From Circinella umbellata (lineage: Eukaryota; Mucoromycota; Mucoromycetes; Mucorales; Lichtheimiaceae): a DNA stretch of 64,000 bases. The stretch lies in the NCBI GenBank assembly GCA_025093555.1, contig JAIWNF010000005.1, positions 682,001-746,000 on the forward strand, in the 5' to 3' direction. A model generated the notes under the pieces. It was not told the origin of the DNA. It searched no databases and was given only the letters and a program-made list of their open reading frames with translations. Both the position numbers and the translations under genes were made by a program. Shown here piece after piece: positions 47,732 to 61,400 of the stretch. How positions within the stretch are numbered: the first letter of the stretch is position 1; the number at the start of each line of letters is the position of its first letter.

Positions 47732-50700
47732 GTAACTATTTTTTTTTAAAAAGAAAAAGGTGTAAGAGCATAACAATTTTTATTTTAAGAGTGAATATCA
47801 AAGTTTTATCATATGTAATTTTTTTATTTTATTGTACCTTTGGTGACTTAGACTTCTTCCTGGAATAGTTTCTTTCTATCTTTTACTTATTATTTCAAAA
47901 AAGTACTCCTGTCGTCTCCATATAATAATAATACAGAGTGGGACCCCACTAACTTCATATCCGTAAACTTTTACATCTCAGCTAACTTAACGAAAGATCA
48001 TGGAATCGAAAAATTGTTTAATAAAGTTTTCACATTCACTTTAAATATGTTAAAAGGAATTAAAATTTTGAGCACTAGAAATAATTATGTGGTTAATACG
48101 GACGACAATAATGAGTTCATGATTTGTGTAGTTTCTTCTTTTATTGTCGATATCTATGTAGCTTTTGGGGATTTTGCTCATGTTCTCGTAAATTCATTAT
48201 ACATCTACACAAATTTGTATTTGAGGCGTAGCTAACTATATTATGTATATCTCTATTATAACAAAAAGAAGAACTATTAGAAAACAAAAGTAATGCTTAA
48301 TGCCCCAGAGGACTGAGATAAGCGAGAAGCAGATATTTATAATAGCCGGAATAAAAATAATCAATAAATTAAATATGTAATGTGAAATCTTTATGTATTG
48401 TTTTTTTTTGCTAATGATTCGATACCTTATTATCAAAAGAAAACAATACTCAAAAAGAAATAAATGTAGGGAAAAAAAGTTTGTTCTATAGGCTTTTTGG
48501 TGTGACGGATTACAGCATTATTTGTTCAATAATAGAAAGGAGTATATAAACATTCATTGTTTATTTCGTTCTACATACGTACGGTGCTACTTTTCATTAA
48601 TGACGTAAAAATACTGAATCTGCTGTACGTAACATATAATATTTAGTACTAATATCAAGTGGTATCATATGTAAATGATCTCTTATTTAAAAAGAAATGT
48701 CAACTTTGTAGTGACATGTGAAGCATAGATTTTATGTATGGGAAAGTTTTTACGTGTGAGACTACAAAAATAGGAAACTTGTGAGTCTGTAATTTATACA
48801 CACAAATAAAAAGTAAAAGAGCTGTCAAGTTTATTATCGTTTATTTTGTTTGTTGACAAAGTTACATTCTGACAAGTTTAAAGAGACACTTGTGAATTCA
48901 ACAACAAACAGTGGAGAAAGTGATCCGAGATTTGTTTCGTCATTCTTGCTGTACGTATGTATATACATGAATATATTCTATATACCAAACGCTCGTAATT
49001 TGACTATAAAACCAGCAAGACATGTGCAACGTACCTTTTGCACTATAATTTTTTTTGTAGTTGTATGAAGCAACGGAAACAATGTAATTTCCGCTCTTCT
49101 ATTATAGCAGTTAACTTAAACTTTTTCTAGTACTTTTTCTTCGTCGATACACTTTTCCATTGTTCCCATTGAGCCATATATTATCTTTTACTATTTGTGT
49201 TTTGTTATCAAAAAGCTGATCTGATATCCCATTTGTGGAGATGGTAATAGGAAAAAAAAAGCACGTTCTGTGCTAACTAGTTAAGCCAATCTTTACATCT
49301 TTTCAATTTTCATTTCTTCGGTCCACTTCTCCGGTTACGCAGTACCATTTTTGGTTAAAGATTCAATAACATTCAGCTATAAATAATACTAAAGCGGGAT
49401 TATTTTTTTTTTCTAAAAAAAAAGCGAAATAGCATTATAGATCAGTTTGCTTTGTGTATTTACTTTAGATCTGGAAGAATATTCTAATTTCATCATATTG
49501 TAAGCAAAAGTCAAGTTTATTATAACGAGTGGAGCTCTTTTGTAAAGCAAATCATGCTTTCAAATCAAAGACGGGAGCATAATATACAAAGTTGGTTTTG
49601 ATTCATGTATACATTAATAACGATTACTACCAGAAACCGCGGGTCACGGGATTTTATTGATAATGTTTTTGTGTATTCCAAAAATAAAAAAATAAAATTG
49701 TGAGTTGCTCTATAATATATTTTATGTAGGTGGTACGATATCCAGTTCATTAAAAAAATCAGTGCTTCTAATTCAATGAAAAAGAAGATGCGAACTTTAT
49801 AGCTTTTTATGTGTTAAGTTAACAAGTTAAAACTTTAAAACTTTAAAAAAAAACTTGTACTCGTTTTTTAATTAATAAGTTTGGATCCGTTACATTTCAT
49901 ATTTAGCACACGTGCAATATAAGAAGTAATCTTTTTTTTAAAAAAAAGATAATTGTTTCGGTACTCGTAAGTATAAGTTAGTATAGTTGTTATATGCATA
50001 ATATATGAATTTATAACCCTTGAGAATTGTACATGCAGCTTCTTGTGTGCTGAGATGAATTATGAAAAAGTGCCCTCTTTCTGTTGTCTTTTTTTAAGCT
50101 TAAAAAGGGATTCCTCATAAGAAAGGTGTGGGGGAAAACATTATAAAACGTAATATATTGTGTTACCACTGACCCCCCAAATAAGCTTTAGTACTTCTAA
50201 TCCTTCCCCCCAAAAAAATTCGCACAGTAATTGATGAAAGTAGATATCCTGAGAAAACTGTCAACTACAGACCAATCTATGGGAAAAAAAGGGTCGATCA
50301 CTTTAAATGAAATAATATTAAAACTTTGTTCTCATGACTTTTATTTTTGCCACGCGAAAAAATCTAGAAGGTATAAAAACCCTTGTTAGAATAACTTTTT
50401 TTTTACCCACATTTACATTTTTGGGAGCCATTGTATACATTTTTTGAATTGCATAAAAGGAAAAAGAAAAAAGTTAAGATGTGGCGATCCATTATAATTT
50501 GAAGAAAGGAAATTACAAGCAAAAAGTCCGCGCGAACATAGCAGAGGGACCGCGCGCACTCATGCTCGATGACAATAAATATGGTGCCCCCGTAGTTCAC
50601 TATCATTAATCATCATTATAAAACTTGTCCCCACTTATAAATGATCTCTTGACAAATCAATATCGTCCCCCTTTTTAATGTTTTCAATCGGAGCAGCTGT

Positions 50701-51915
50701 AAGGTCGTATTGTTGGGATTCATAATATATTGGTCCTACCTACGTCCTTTGCTTTATTATTATTTTCGGAGTGATAATTGCCTAAATGATTTTTTCTTTT
50801 GCGCGCCTTACCTCGTTTTTTTTCCCTGTTGCTAAATTTCATTTCATTTGATCGACTTGATTATGAAAGTTTATTTATTGTTTCATTTTTTGCCACACAT
50901 AAAAACTTAATATCCCAAATACTGGGATTCTCAAAAACTATTTCCTAAAAAAAACAATAGTTAATAAACCTCTATCTAAAAAGTAGTTTTTGTTACATTT
51001 AGTAACTAGAACGGGATCATAGTAGTTCTTATTTTGGATCACCATGGCAATAAATCAAACGCATCTAACCAAAATAAAAAGCACGGTGTGTTACATTTTA
51101 AAGTATGTTCGATAAAGTGTATAAGAATGGAAAGGCGTTGTGTAACGCCTGCGTTTTCATATTGTCCTCCGTTTTTGTTAGCTGAAATAAGAAAAAACTA
51201 GAGCAAATTCCTTTTCCGGCCTAAACATGCACTGTCGGATTGAAAACGCGGTTTTATAAAAATAATTGTATAGAAAAAAAGATACGAGACTTGTAATGTA
51301 ATAACAAGAATATATATATAATTGAGCATTCAAGAAGCAAAAAAAAAAAAAAAAATAGAAAAAAAAAATAGAAAAAAAACTATGATGACACGAAAAAAAA
51401 GATGACAGAAAATAAACTTGGAAAAATAAAATGACACGCTGTGGGTAATTCACATGGAAGCACAAAATAACCGAGACAAGATTTATAGCTTGTTGAAATA
51501 TGAATGGTTTTGTGGCATATATCAATAATTTGGTGTATCGATGCTATGGGTGTACAATCCTTTAAGATTTGCAGTAGAGTTTAAAGGTTAAAGAGAGAAA
51601 GGGGGGGGGATCCAATTTTTGCTTCAGATTTTTTTAGTGTTGAACAACCGACAACAAAAAAAAGGTACGTTTTCTACTAACCAATCCACCATTTGATCTT
51701 TAATATAAAGTCATCTCTTTCCTCTCTCCATTCTTTTAACCACCTAATTTTTTTTATATTTTTTACTTACCTTCTTTTTTTTTGTAATTAGTTGGCATTC
51801 TTCTTTTGAGAGAACTGCTTTCTTTTTTTTTTCTATCCTTTTTTTTTCCTTTTCATTGAAACGTTTGTTAAAAATCTCGTTCTACTCTCCTTAATACATA
51901 TATAATTTAAAAGCC

Positions 51916-54900
51916 ATGGCTGGTAGCTTCGAAGATGAAGCTAATCGGGCTTTGGCCATAAGTGGTCCCGATATGCACCACGAGGAACAACAAGGCCAAC
52001 ATCAATATTTGGCTCAATCACAACATAATAATAATAATACTCCACCTAGCGTTGAAAACAGTATCATGGAAGAGTATTCTGAAAAACCACCTCCTCCACC
52101 ACCACGACGATTTTACAAGCAAAAGAAATATTGGATCATTTGTTCTATTATTTCAGTCATTATTGTCATTGTAGTAGTTCTTTTGGTAATTTACGTTTTC
52201 TTCCCAATGATTGCTCAAGCTTTGATGAATCAATCAGGTATTGGCGTCGAAAGTTCAGATATTACTTTCCAACCTCCAGATAACCTTAGCAAGCGCGATG
52301 GTGAACAAGCTCAAACACTTGATATGAACGAAGCCTTTTACATGTCTATGACCAGTGAAATGAGTAATACTGGTCCATTCCCCGCTGATCTTGTCTTCCA
52401 CAATCCTATCAATGTATATTACAATGATACTCTTTTGGGTAACATTACTTTACCTGACTCTAAAATTGCAGGTGGTAAAGGTACTCTCAAGGCTGATACT
52501 CCTTTCTTGATTCAAAACACAACCTTCTTTGCCGCTTTTGCTAAAGAAATGTTGGCCAATGATGAATTCAAATGGAAGCTCAAGGGTAAAATTGATATCA
52601 CTGCTTTAACAAGGTAAGACATTCTATTTTATTCTATAATTTTTTTATTTATTTTATTTATACATCTAATACATTTATGTATCATTCTTTTTTAATACTT
52701 TTATAGAACTGCAACTGTTTCGCTTGATAAAGAAGTCACCATTCCTGGTAAGTCTTGAATATTCTTAAATAATTTTAGCTTTTAATATTAGAATATTACA
52801 TGATTATTTACCCCCCCAAAAAAAAAATTAATAAAACTAACTCGAAAAATTAATTATCTATTATATAGGTATGGGTGGCTTCCCTGAAGTTAGCATTCAA
52901 TCTTTCCAATTGCCTGGCGACGATCCTAATGGTGGTATTAAGGTTGAACTTGGTACAATCTTAACCAGTCCTTCTCCTGTAGGCGTTCAACTGGGTACTA
53001 TCAAGATGGCCATTGGTTACGAAGGTGTCGATCTTGGTGAAGTCTCTGCTGATGACATTACTTTGGTTAAGGGTAACAACAGTATCTTATTGAAGGGTAC
53101 TTTGAAGCCTCAGTCAGACCCTACTAATTTAGAAAAGGTTGGTGTCTTGTTCTCGAACTATGTTTCTGGTAAAATGTCTCAAACTTCTGCCGTTGGTGTC
53201 TCTGCTGCTCCTGATGGTACCAATTCCATTGGCTGGCTCTCTGAAGGTTTCCAATCTGTCCGTCTCAATGTTGGTCTCGGTGTTGACAAGCCTTTAGAAA
53301 TCATCAAGTCTGTTAACATGGGCTATCTTGATTTGTCTTTCAGTCCTGACACTCCATATGCTCCTGTATTATCTGCTCCACAAATCAATGCTGGTTTCGA
53401 AATTCCTTTCGGTTTCAGTTTGGATATCACTGAAGTTAAGCAAGATCTTCAAATGGCTAATAAGGAAACTGGTAGTTTCGCAACCATCTCTGCACCATTT
53501 GTGCCTGCTCAAAGTAATCAAGAAGCTGGTCAACTTTTGTTCGCCATGACCAATGATACTATTCAAGCCATCGAAGGTCAAGAAGATGCATTTGATGATT
53601 ATACTTTCTCGTTGACTGCTTTAGAATCCTACACTTTCCAAGTCAAGGGTGAAGCCACTACTAAAACTGCCACTCCTATTGGTAACATTACTTTAGGCGG
53701 TATCAGCTTGGATGTTCCAACATCTTTGAAGGGTATGCAGTTCCTTAACAGCACACCTACTATTATCAACAGCTTGGATGTTACTGGTGGTGAAACTAAT
53801 CATATGAACTTGGCTATCAATGTCACTATGAGTAACCCATCTGATTTCAGCATTTACACTGGTGATGTGTCTTTCGATATGAAGGCCGAGAACACTGTTC
53901 TTGGTTCTGTCACTTTGGGTCAACTCAAGTTAAATCGTGGTGATAACACTGTCGTTGCTACTGCCGCTTTTGACCCCAAGAGCTCTCAAGTCGGACAAAA
54001 TTTATTGTCTACTTTTGTTATGGGCAAGGATAACAACGTTAACATTGCCGGTAATGAAAATTCAACTCCCATCAAGTCATTGATTGGTGGTCTCTCTCAA
54101 ATCTCTATTGATTCCAAATTGCCTGGATTGTCTAGCCAACTTATTCAAGGTTCTCACCTCATTGTATTGAATGACACTCTTGAAACTGGTTTTGTCAATG
54201 TTCAAGTCTCTATTGGAAATCCATTCTCTGCTGGTTTGTCTATTACCTCAGTCAAGTCTTCCGTCACATACCAAGGCATGCCTGTTGGTAACATTGATCA
54301 AGATGTTTCCGGTAGCCCAATTGATATTGCTGGTCACTCTACTGTCCAGTCTTCTCCTTTGCAAATGAAGATGAATTTGGAACCTGCTGCCGTTGCCATG
54401 TTGTTGCGTGATTTGGCTGTCAAGCAAAATCTTGACACCCGCCCACTCGACGCTCTTTTGACTATGGGTGGTTTCCACATTAAAGGTCAAGAAAACCTTG
54501 CTGCCGATCCTGCTTTGTTTGATGGTTTTGATATTTCCAAGTTTGTCATGGACGCCATGAAAGGTTTGTTTGTTGATTTGCAACTTGAGTCTGGTTTGAC
54601 CATTGGTCAATATGTCAATACACTTCAATTTGCTCAAAGCAATGTATCTTGCTCTACCGATGAAACTGTTACCAAGTTGATTCCTGTTGTTGGTCAACCT
54701 ATTGTCCAACAAATTGTTGATGGTGCTGATTTGACTTTCGAAACCGTTACTCTTTCAGAACCTACCGATAATGGTTTCAAGGTTCAAATGGTTGGTTCGA
54801 TCACAAATACCGGTCCTATGGCTGCTTCTATTAGCTTTGCTAAACCTTTGGATGTCTCTTGGGAAGGCCGCGAGCTTGGTAAGGTTACTATGGAAACCAT

Positions 54901-57112
54901 CAAAACTCAACCTAATGTTGGTGCCAAATTCAACGTTAGTGGTGAATTCTCTATTGCTGATGCAAACTACATGGGTGACTTTGCCGTGTACATGATCAAC
55001 AATGAAAAGTTTGTCTGGGACATTAACAGTGTCGAAGGTGTCAACGTTGATGCTATTGGTTATGTGTTTACCAACATCAACATGACCAAACAAGTTTCCC
55101 TCACTGGTGCCAAGGGCTTTAAAGACTGTGTTACCATTCATTCATTCGATTTGCCTTCCAATGATCCAGCTGGTGGTATTTCGCTTACTTTACAAGTCAG
55201 CATTCAAAACCCATCTCAAGTTGGTTTTATGCTTGGTGGTGCTGGTTTCGAATCTTATTTCAAAGATATTCAAATTGGTATCTTGGCATCCGACGGTGCT
55301 GCTAATTTCCCTGCTGTCGGCGCAAGTGACATGGTCATGAAGGGTCGCTTGATTGCTCAAGAATCTGATGAAGGTATCGAAGCCATCACCGAAGTGTTTG
55401 CCAATTATTTGACCGCCAAAAATTCAACACTAACAGTGAAGGGTGCTTCTGGTTCCGGTCCTCAAGGGCAAGTCAGCTGGTTGACCAAGGGTTTCCAAAG
55501 CTTAAGTATCGAAAACGTTACTTTACCTGGACCTGAAGTTGCTCCTGAATTGATTCCATCAATTACTTTGTATGACATGGAGCTCGATTTTACCGCTGGT
55601 GCTTATTCTCCTACCTCTGGTTCCAACCTCGTTAATGCTCAGCTTAAAAATCCATTTGGTTTCCCTCTTGGTGTTAGCTCCCTCAACATGCAAGTCGACG
55701 CTTCATATCAAAACAACCGCGCTGCTCATTTGGATGTTCCTGATGTTCAATCAACCACCGATAATAATGGTCTTATCACTACTGCTTTCAAGGGCGTTCC
55801 ATTTGAAGTTTATGATGATGGCCAAAAGGTTTTCAATTCATTTACCAAGGCTCTTACTGAAGGTGCAAGTGTAACTTATGGCATGAAGGGTATTTCCAAC
55901 GCTCAGGCTGAAACTGCTGTTGGTAAACTCAAACTTACCGATATTCCTTTTGACATTGAAAGTAGCTTGGGCGGTAAGTTTTCCATTTACTATTTTATTT
56001 ATCTATAATATATTCAATTTTACCAACTGACTTTTATTTTTTTATTCCATTATCATAGGTTTCAAGAACTTTGATGGTAAGACCACTATTCTAGACATGG
56101 CTGTCTCTGGTGGTTCTCCCGAGGTAATTAATACGAAAACCTTTTCCCTTTCACAATTTTTTTTCGGAAAGCAAAAAACCACGGTTATTTATTTTTATTC
56201 TTATATTTTTTGCAATAGTACATTGAAGTAACAACTCATGTTTCTTTCAACAATCCATCAAACATTACTATCACTGTTAGTGACCTTTCTTTCGATTCCA
56301 TCATGAACGAACATAAAACTAGTGTTGGTACTATTGATATGAAGGATGTCGTTATCAAGCCTGGAAACAATACTTTTGAAGCCATGATGCAAATGAAGAG
56401 CCAAAAGAAGGAATTGGTTGATAAAATGGTCAGTATTTATATGACCGAATCTCAAGCTCCCTTGACCATTGTCGGTACTCAAGATTCCACAGATATTGCT
56501 TCACTTCAAGATGCTCTTTCTACTGTCCGTCTTGACACTACTATGAATGGTATTAATAGTCATCTTGTTGAACGTGCCGATGTTGAAGCCAGAGCTGCTG
56601 TCATTTTTACAAAGAAAGCCAAGACTTGGGTCACTTTGAACAATCCATTGAAGACTCCCTACAGTATTCTTAAGGTTTCTGTTGAAATTGAAAATCAAAA
56701 CAATGGTAAACCTTATGCTATGGGTACTATTGACTATGAATTGCCTGAACCTATGGTTGTCAACCCTGGCGAGCAAAAGCGCTCTGGTGAATGGCCTGTA
56801 GAAGTGGATGCCAACGCTCTTGAATTATTGGGACTGATTGGTGATGGTGAAATTCAAATTAGTTTGAAACAAAACGTTACAGTCCAAGTCGGTGATACTG
56901 ATGGTGGTTATTCATCTTATTTCTATTATTACCAAACCAATGTTCCTTGTGGCCTTGATATCACGTTGATGGGTATTTCTTTGCCTACTGACGAAGATCA
57001 CAAAGATAAGAATGATACCTCAAACCCGCTTGAAAAAACTGATTCTAATGCTACTGACTCAGCTAGCACTGTTGTTTCTGGTGCAAAGGATGCTATTGCA
57101 TCTGCTGCATAA
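51916..57112 (+). CDS. Large DUF3712-family single-pass membrane protein (Tag1-like)
   Basis: Five exons (51916-52613, 52707-52747, 52869-55973, 56059-56123 and 56219-57112) give 1,600 residues. A Pro-rich cytosolic tail ends in basic residues before one transmembrane helix at about 72-97, so it is probably a type II protein. The remaining ~1,500 residues lie on the far side. They are built from repeated beta-rich modules with PVGVQLGTI-, VKGNNSILLKG- and GWLSEGFQS/SWLTKGFQS-type segments, as in DUF3712 proteins related to AsmA/LEA-2 folds. Many N-glycosylation sequons (NIT, NNT, NVT) support a luminal or extracellular location. Yeast Tag1, a vacuolar protein of this broad type, has been linked to ending autophagy; that role is not shown here. 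Codon use is fairly C/T-ending, suggesting good expression. Confidence 0.82.
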
Positions 57113-57478
57113 AATCATCCCCCATTATTTTTTACTATATAAAAAAAACTGTAATATTTTCTAGAGCAAAAAAAAAAAACTTTCTGTTATACTTTATATT
57201 ATTTACTATTTTTTTGTGAATTCTTCAACAATATCAAAGTTCTTTTTTCTTTTTCATAGTTATTGTTATTATTATCATTATACTCCATTCCTTTTTTTAT
57301 TCTTTTTACGTCTTTTTATTACTCTTTTATTTTATTTTTATTTTACCTTTATATACCAAAAAAAAAAGTCTATGCTTATTATAGATACTTATTTTTTTTA
57401 CTTATTTTTTTTTCTTTTATAAAAAAAATGCTTATTAAAGTTTTATTATAGTAATGTTTAATTATTTTCAACATAATT
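57113..57478. other. Convergent spacer between DUF3712 and dehalogenase genes
   Basis: A 366-bp tail-to-tail gap composed almost only of T-rich and A-rich runs, holding the 3' ends of both transcripts. No other feature is visible. Confidence 0.6.
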
Positions 57479-58186
57479 TTATTTTTTTTCTTGAATGATA
57501 TACTCTGCAAGATTTTCAATAGAATTCATATTAATATCTGTAAAATCCAATTCATGTTCTGTGTGTTCACTTGGACGATAAATAAAAGCCGTTTTTAATC
57601 CTTGCTGCTTAGCGGCCAGAAGATCTGATTTATGTGCTGCAACAAGGCATACTTCTTGTGGTTTCAATTTCAATAATTTCACTGCGCCCATATAAACTTT
57701 TGGGTGAGGTTTGTAAGCTTGAAATAATTCGGCCGAAAAGATCGTGTCAAATGGCATACCACCACTCTTTTTTAAGTCCAATAATAAACGGACAGTCCCA
57801 TTACTGAGTGTTGCTGTCGTGGCAACCGAATTGAGTTTTTTAAGTCCAATATTGGTATCAGCCCAAGGTTCTAACCTATGCCAGACTTGTGTTAATTCAT
57901 TACGCATATCTTCATTAATAGGATTGATTTCTTCCTGTATCTCAGCCAAGATTTTATCAAGACCATTACGATAAACAGCATCTACATCTGGAATCACATC
58001 AGGTTGTGCTTTGGCAAAATTTTGCATACTTGTATAATATTGTTGTCGCCATTTGTCAGCTAAAACTTCGTAGTCTATTGTTCCAGAAGAAGAAATGGGT
58101 TTGACGTATTGCTTGAGTTCTTTGATGACGGATGTCCTCCAATCGACACACGTTCCGAATACGTCAAACACAAAGCTATTGATCAT
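57479..58186 (-). CDS. HAD-superfamily hydrolase, (S)-2-haloacid dehalogenase type II
   Basis: An intronless 235-residue protein, the usual length for type II haloacid dehalogenases. The nucleophile is D8 in FDVFGTCVDW. Motif II is LSNG (127-130), the motif III lysine is K159 in AYKPHPKVY, and motif IV is AAHKSDL (183-189). The cap domain occupies about residues 20-95. In bacteria such enzymes hydrolyse 2-halo-acids to 2-hydroxy-acids with inversion; many fungal members have unknown physiological substrates, so dehalogenation is only the family label. It is expected in the cytosol. Start and stop are unambiguous, and the gene lies between convergent DUF3712 and co-directional VPS13. Confidence 0.9.
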   Translation of the reverse strand: MINSFVFDVFGTCVDWRTSVIKELKQYVKPISSSGTIDYEVLADKWRQQYYTSMQNFAKAQPDVIPDVDAVYRNGLDKILAEIQEEINPINEDMRNELTQVWHRLEPWADTNIGLKKLNSVATTATLSNGTVRLLLDLKKSGGMPFDTIFSAELFQAYKPHPKVYMGAVKLLKLKPQEVCLVAAHKSDLLAAKQQGLKTAFIYRPSEHTEHELDFTDINMNSIENLAEYIIQEKK

Positions 58187-58413
58187 TTATATTTTTTGGT
58201 TAATATTTCTAATATGAAAGAGAGGTATATACTGTAGCTTATGCTTATGTACATATTTACGCTTTTACTTCTGAAAGTGACATTAGATATATGTTACAAC
58301 AAAGAGAGCAGACAAGATGAGTAATCCGTGTGAAAAAAAAGGAAGAAAGAAAAAGAGGTGAGAAATTTATGTACTGGCTTTATTTATGCAAGTTAATATA
58401 TATATATATACAT

Positions 58414-61400
58414 TTACACGCTAGGACGTCTTTTGGAATTATATTTAATCACAGCTTCTTCAATTCTTTTGAAGAACCATTCTCGTACTGTTTTATCTGG
58501 AATTACTAAAAATGGTTCCCAGCTCATACTACGCAGGTATATAGCAATTCCTGTTGGCTCAGCCTTGATTGTTTGAATTTCTGTAAAAGGTTCTTGCCAT
58601 TCTACTGCCAATCGGCTCGTACGTATTAACATGAGTCGATTAGACGTCAACATTGCTACTCTTTCATCTCCACTTTGTACAGGACAGTGCGCTATATATG
58701 TGTCATTAAAGTATTGACCACGTTCAGCATCCTTAAGCCACACTTGCCCTTGTGCTTCTCGTATGGAATATACCTATATAAATGCATATTAATGTACCAT
58801 ATGTTTTTATCAGTGATGAATCATAAACAAATATGCAATAGAGATTATGTAACCAGAAAAGATCATAAATGTTGTCATTGGTGTAACATAAAGCATCATT
58901 GTTTTTTTTTAATTTATCATCATGTGCTAACTTACCTTCAGGATGCTATCAGGTCCAATATAACGTGGAAAGCGAATTCGTCCAATATCATTTGTATCGC
59001 TTGACGTAGTGGAATTACGAATACCTTGTCCAACGTTGCTGGCCATATCGAACACCCCACCAACAGGTTTTGCAACAGCACTACAATTTTATTCATGGTA
59101 ATCGATTAAATATCTTTTTTTTGCTTGTAGGGTATTTATACAGTTTTTAAATAATTAAATAAATATGTTTACCCTAAAATACCCTTATACATGCCAGTGG
59201 CGAAACCCCCTACACCGCCTTTTCTTGCACCAGCAATAGGTTGTGTCTAACTTATGCAATAAAACTAAATTATTAGTATTCATGATATTGTATCCATTAA
59301 TTGAGGTTATACATTACCACTAATCCAGTAGCACCACTGATTAATCCATTAGCAAAATAATTAGCACCTTGAACTACACCACCAAATGCATGCCTTGGTC
59401 GATTGCGTGTCATATTCATTCTTCGACGATCCAAATATTCACGATCCATAGCCACAGCTGATAAACCTTTGCCCATGCTAGCTGTAAATTTAGAGAAACT
59501 ATCTGTTACACCAAATACACTCTTACGCAGAAATCCACTAAAACCCTAAGTAATTGTCATAACAGTATGAGTTAAGGTCACTTGTACATATATTATGGAC
59601 TTTATTGCCAGCGGTTAAAAAAAAATAAAACTTACTCTTGCAATACCAATACCCAAGTCTTGAGGTCTATCACTATAAATAAACCCTTGCCATGACTCAT
59701 AATACAATTCTGCTACACCTGAACTCAAATTATTGAACAAACCGACTGGGTTACCAAGAATATCTGCTGAGCCAAGCATCATATGAATTTGATTAACAAA
59801 TTGATTACTGTAATGAATATAAATACGGTTGGCAAGATCAGGCCCACTCGCTCGTAAGTTCTCAACCGCAAGAGCATTAAATCGCAATGGTGCGGCCTAT
59901 CCACATGTAATATAGCAGTGATTAGTTTTCTCTTAAATATTTTTTTTATCTCATTGATTTTCAAATCCTACCTGCATACTACCGATAGCCATTGTTAGTA
60001 CATCGACAATAAAGAATTGTGATCTGTTTATAAACGTTATATTCAGCAGTTAATACTCGTATTGATAATACTTTAATATGATTAAACAAAAATTTCAATA
60101 TATATATTGCTTTACCTCGTTTGATCATCATATTTATCTGTACGCATAAAGGACAAATCAAATGCAATTGGCTGTATATTGAGCATTTCAAAATAAAGTT
60201 GTGCAATACTATCTTGGGGTGTTACATCTGGTATATCGGTGCTAAATTCCCATTGTTTTCTATACAACCAAATAAAAAATGTCAAGTACAGCTTCATAAT
60301 AACTTGTGTAATAATAATTAACAAAAACTTACGTGTCATCAGGTGTCTCATTCCATCCTTCGACATCCAAATCCACAAAGTCAATAATAGCAAAGATAAA
60401 CTCAGAATCTACTTCTATACTCATTTCTTGTAATAAGACGGAAAAGTATTTAAAGTATAATACACCGTGCGCTATATATTTTACTCTAAGTTTAATTATC
60501 ACGTTCGTTTTTATGAACCTTTAAATAGACTTACAGTCATCCTTCACTCGATCCAATCCCAATTGGAAAGTGGGTAGTATTTCATTCTTGCTTTCAGTAG
60601 TAACGTTCGTCGGATACAGCAAAATAGGATATACTGCATCATATAATTGATTATCAATCTGAACCCATTTGATAATCCACCGTACCGATTGGTACATGTT
60701 GGATTCGGTAAACTTTAATTCAAGTCCACGGAAAGTAATATAAGCAATTTCCTGTAATCGTTTGTTGACCATTGAAAAAGCAATCTGAGACATCTTAAGT
60801 TCAACCACGAAGTGAATGACAGGCTTAATATCCACTGTTTCAAATCCTTCTCGAGCCACGGTTTCTTGTGAAGAAGCAGATAAGAGTGATGATACATCCG
60901 AAGTAAGTGGTCTGAAATAACTTTGTGATTGAACATAAGGTGTAAGGTAAAGCACTTGTGTCGATTGACGAGTCTTGATATCAATGGCAGTAATAGCTTG
61001 TCGTCCATTACGGTCTACATGTCTGAATGGAAGTTGACTACCAATTTCTTGCATATTAATACTTCGTTCACGTCCACCAATGTTCAAAATAAGCTTTTTG
61101 TCTTTAACAGCGGGCATATCCCATGAATAAGGAACAGTTTGACGAGCAGGTAGACGATATCGCCGGGTTCGATGATTTCGCATCTGATTATCTGTATAAT
61201 CGTCACGCAAGATAACAATGGGATCTTCTTGATAGAATGTCATATCTTCATCTGTTTGATTTACAATTCTGTAGGGCCATTCATCAGTCGCTTCTCTGCT
61301 AAGTACAATAAACACTGTGGCATCTTCCAAAATGGTTGTCACCCTCATTAATACAGAAGTAGACCCATCAGCACTTTCGAGTCGCACATGGACAATGCCA

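Larger units (their letters stand above)
39968..51915. other. 12-kb gene-poor accessory region
   Basis: No complete gene is recognised between RPL4 and the DUF3712 gene. The region contains transposon-end-like sequences, a GC-rich island, coding fragments and a 525-bp inverted-repeat element, each listed separately; the remainder is AT-rich DNA with homopolymers and TACGTA motifs. From about 51690 to 51900 C/T-rich tracts mark the leader of the DUF3712 gene. Stretches 48.0-51.2 kb hold nothing I can name. Confidence 0.6.

Noticed and set aside
48850..49068. 72-codon frame with exon-like start
   Set aside because: Part of it reads protein-like before a GTACGT donor, but no acceptor, partner exon or family was found; too little to call.
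50500..50600. tRNA or structured RNA at the GCGCG-rich patch near 50.53 kb
   Set aside because: The CCGCGCG repeats do not fold into a cloverleaf and no B-box-like GGTTCGA is present. I found no convincing tRNA anywhere in the window.
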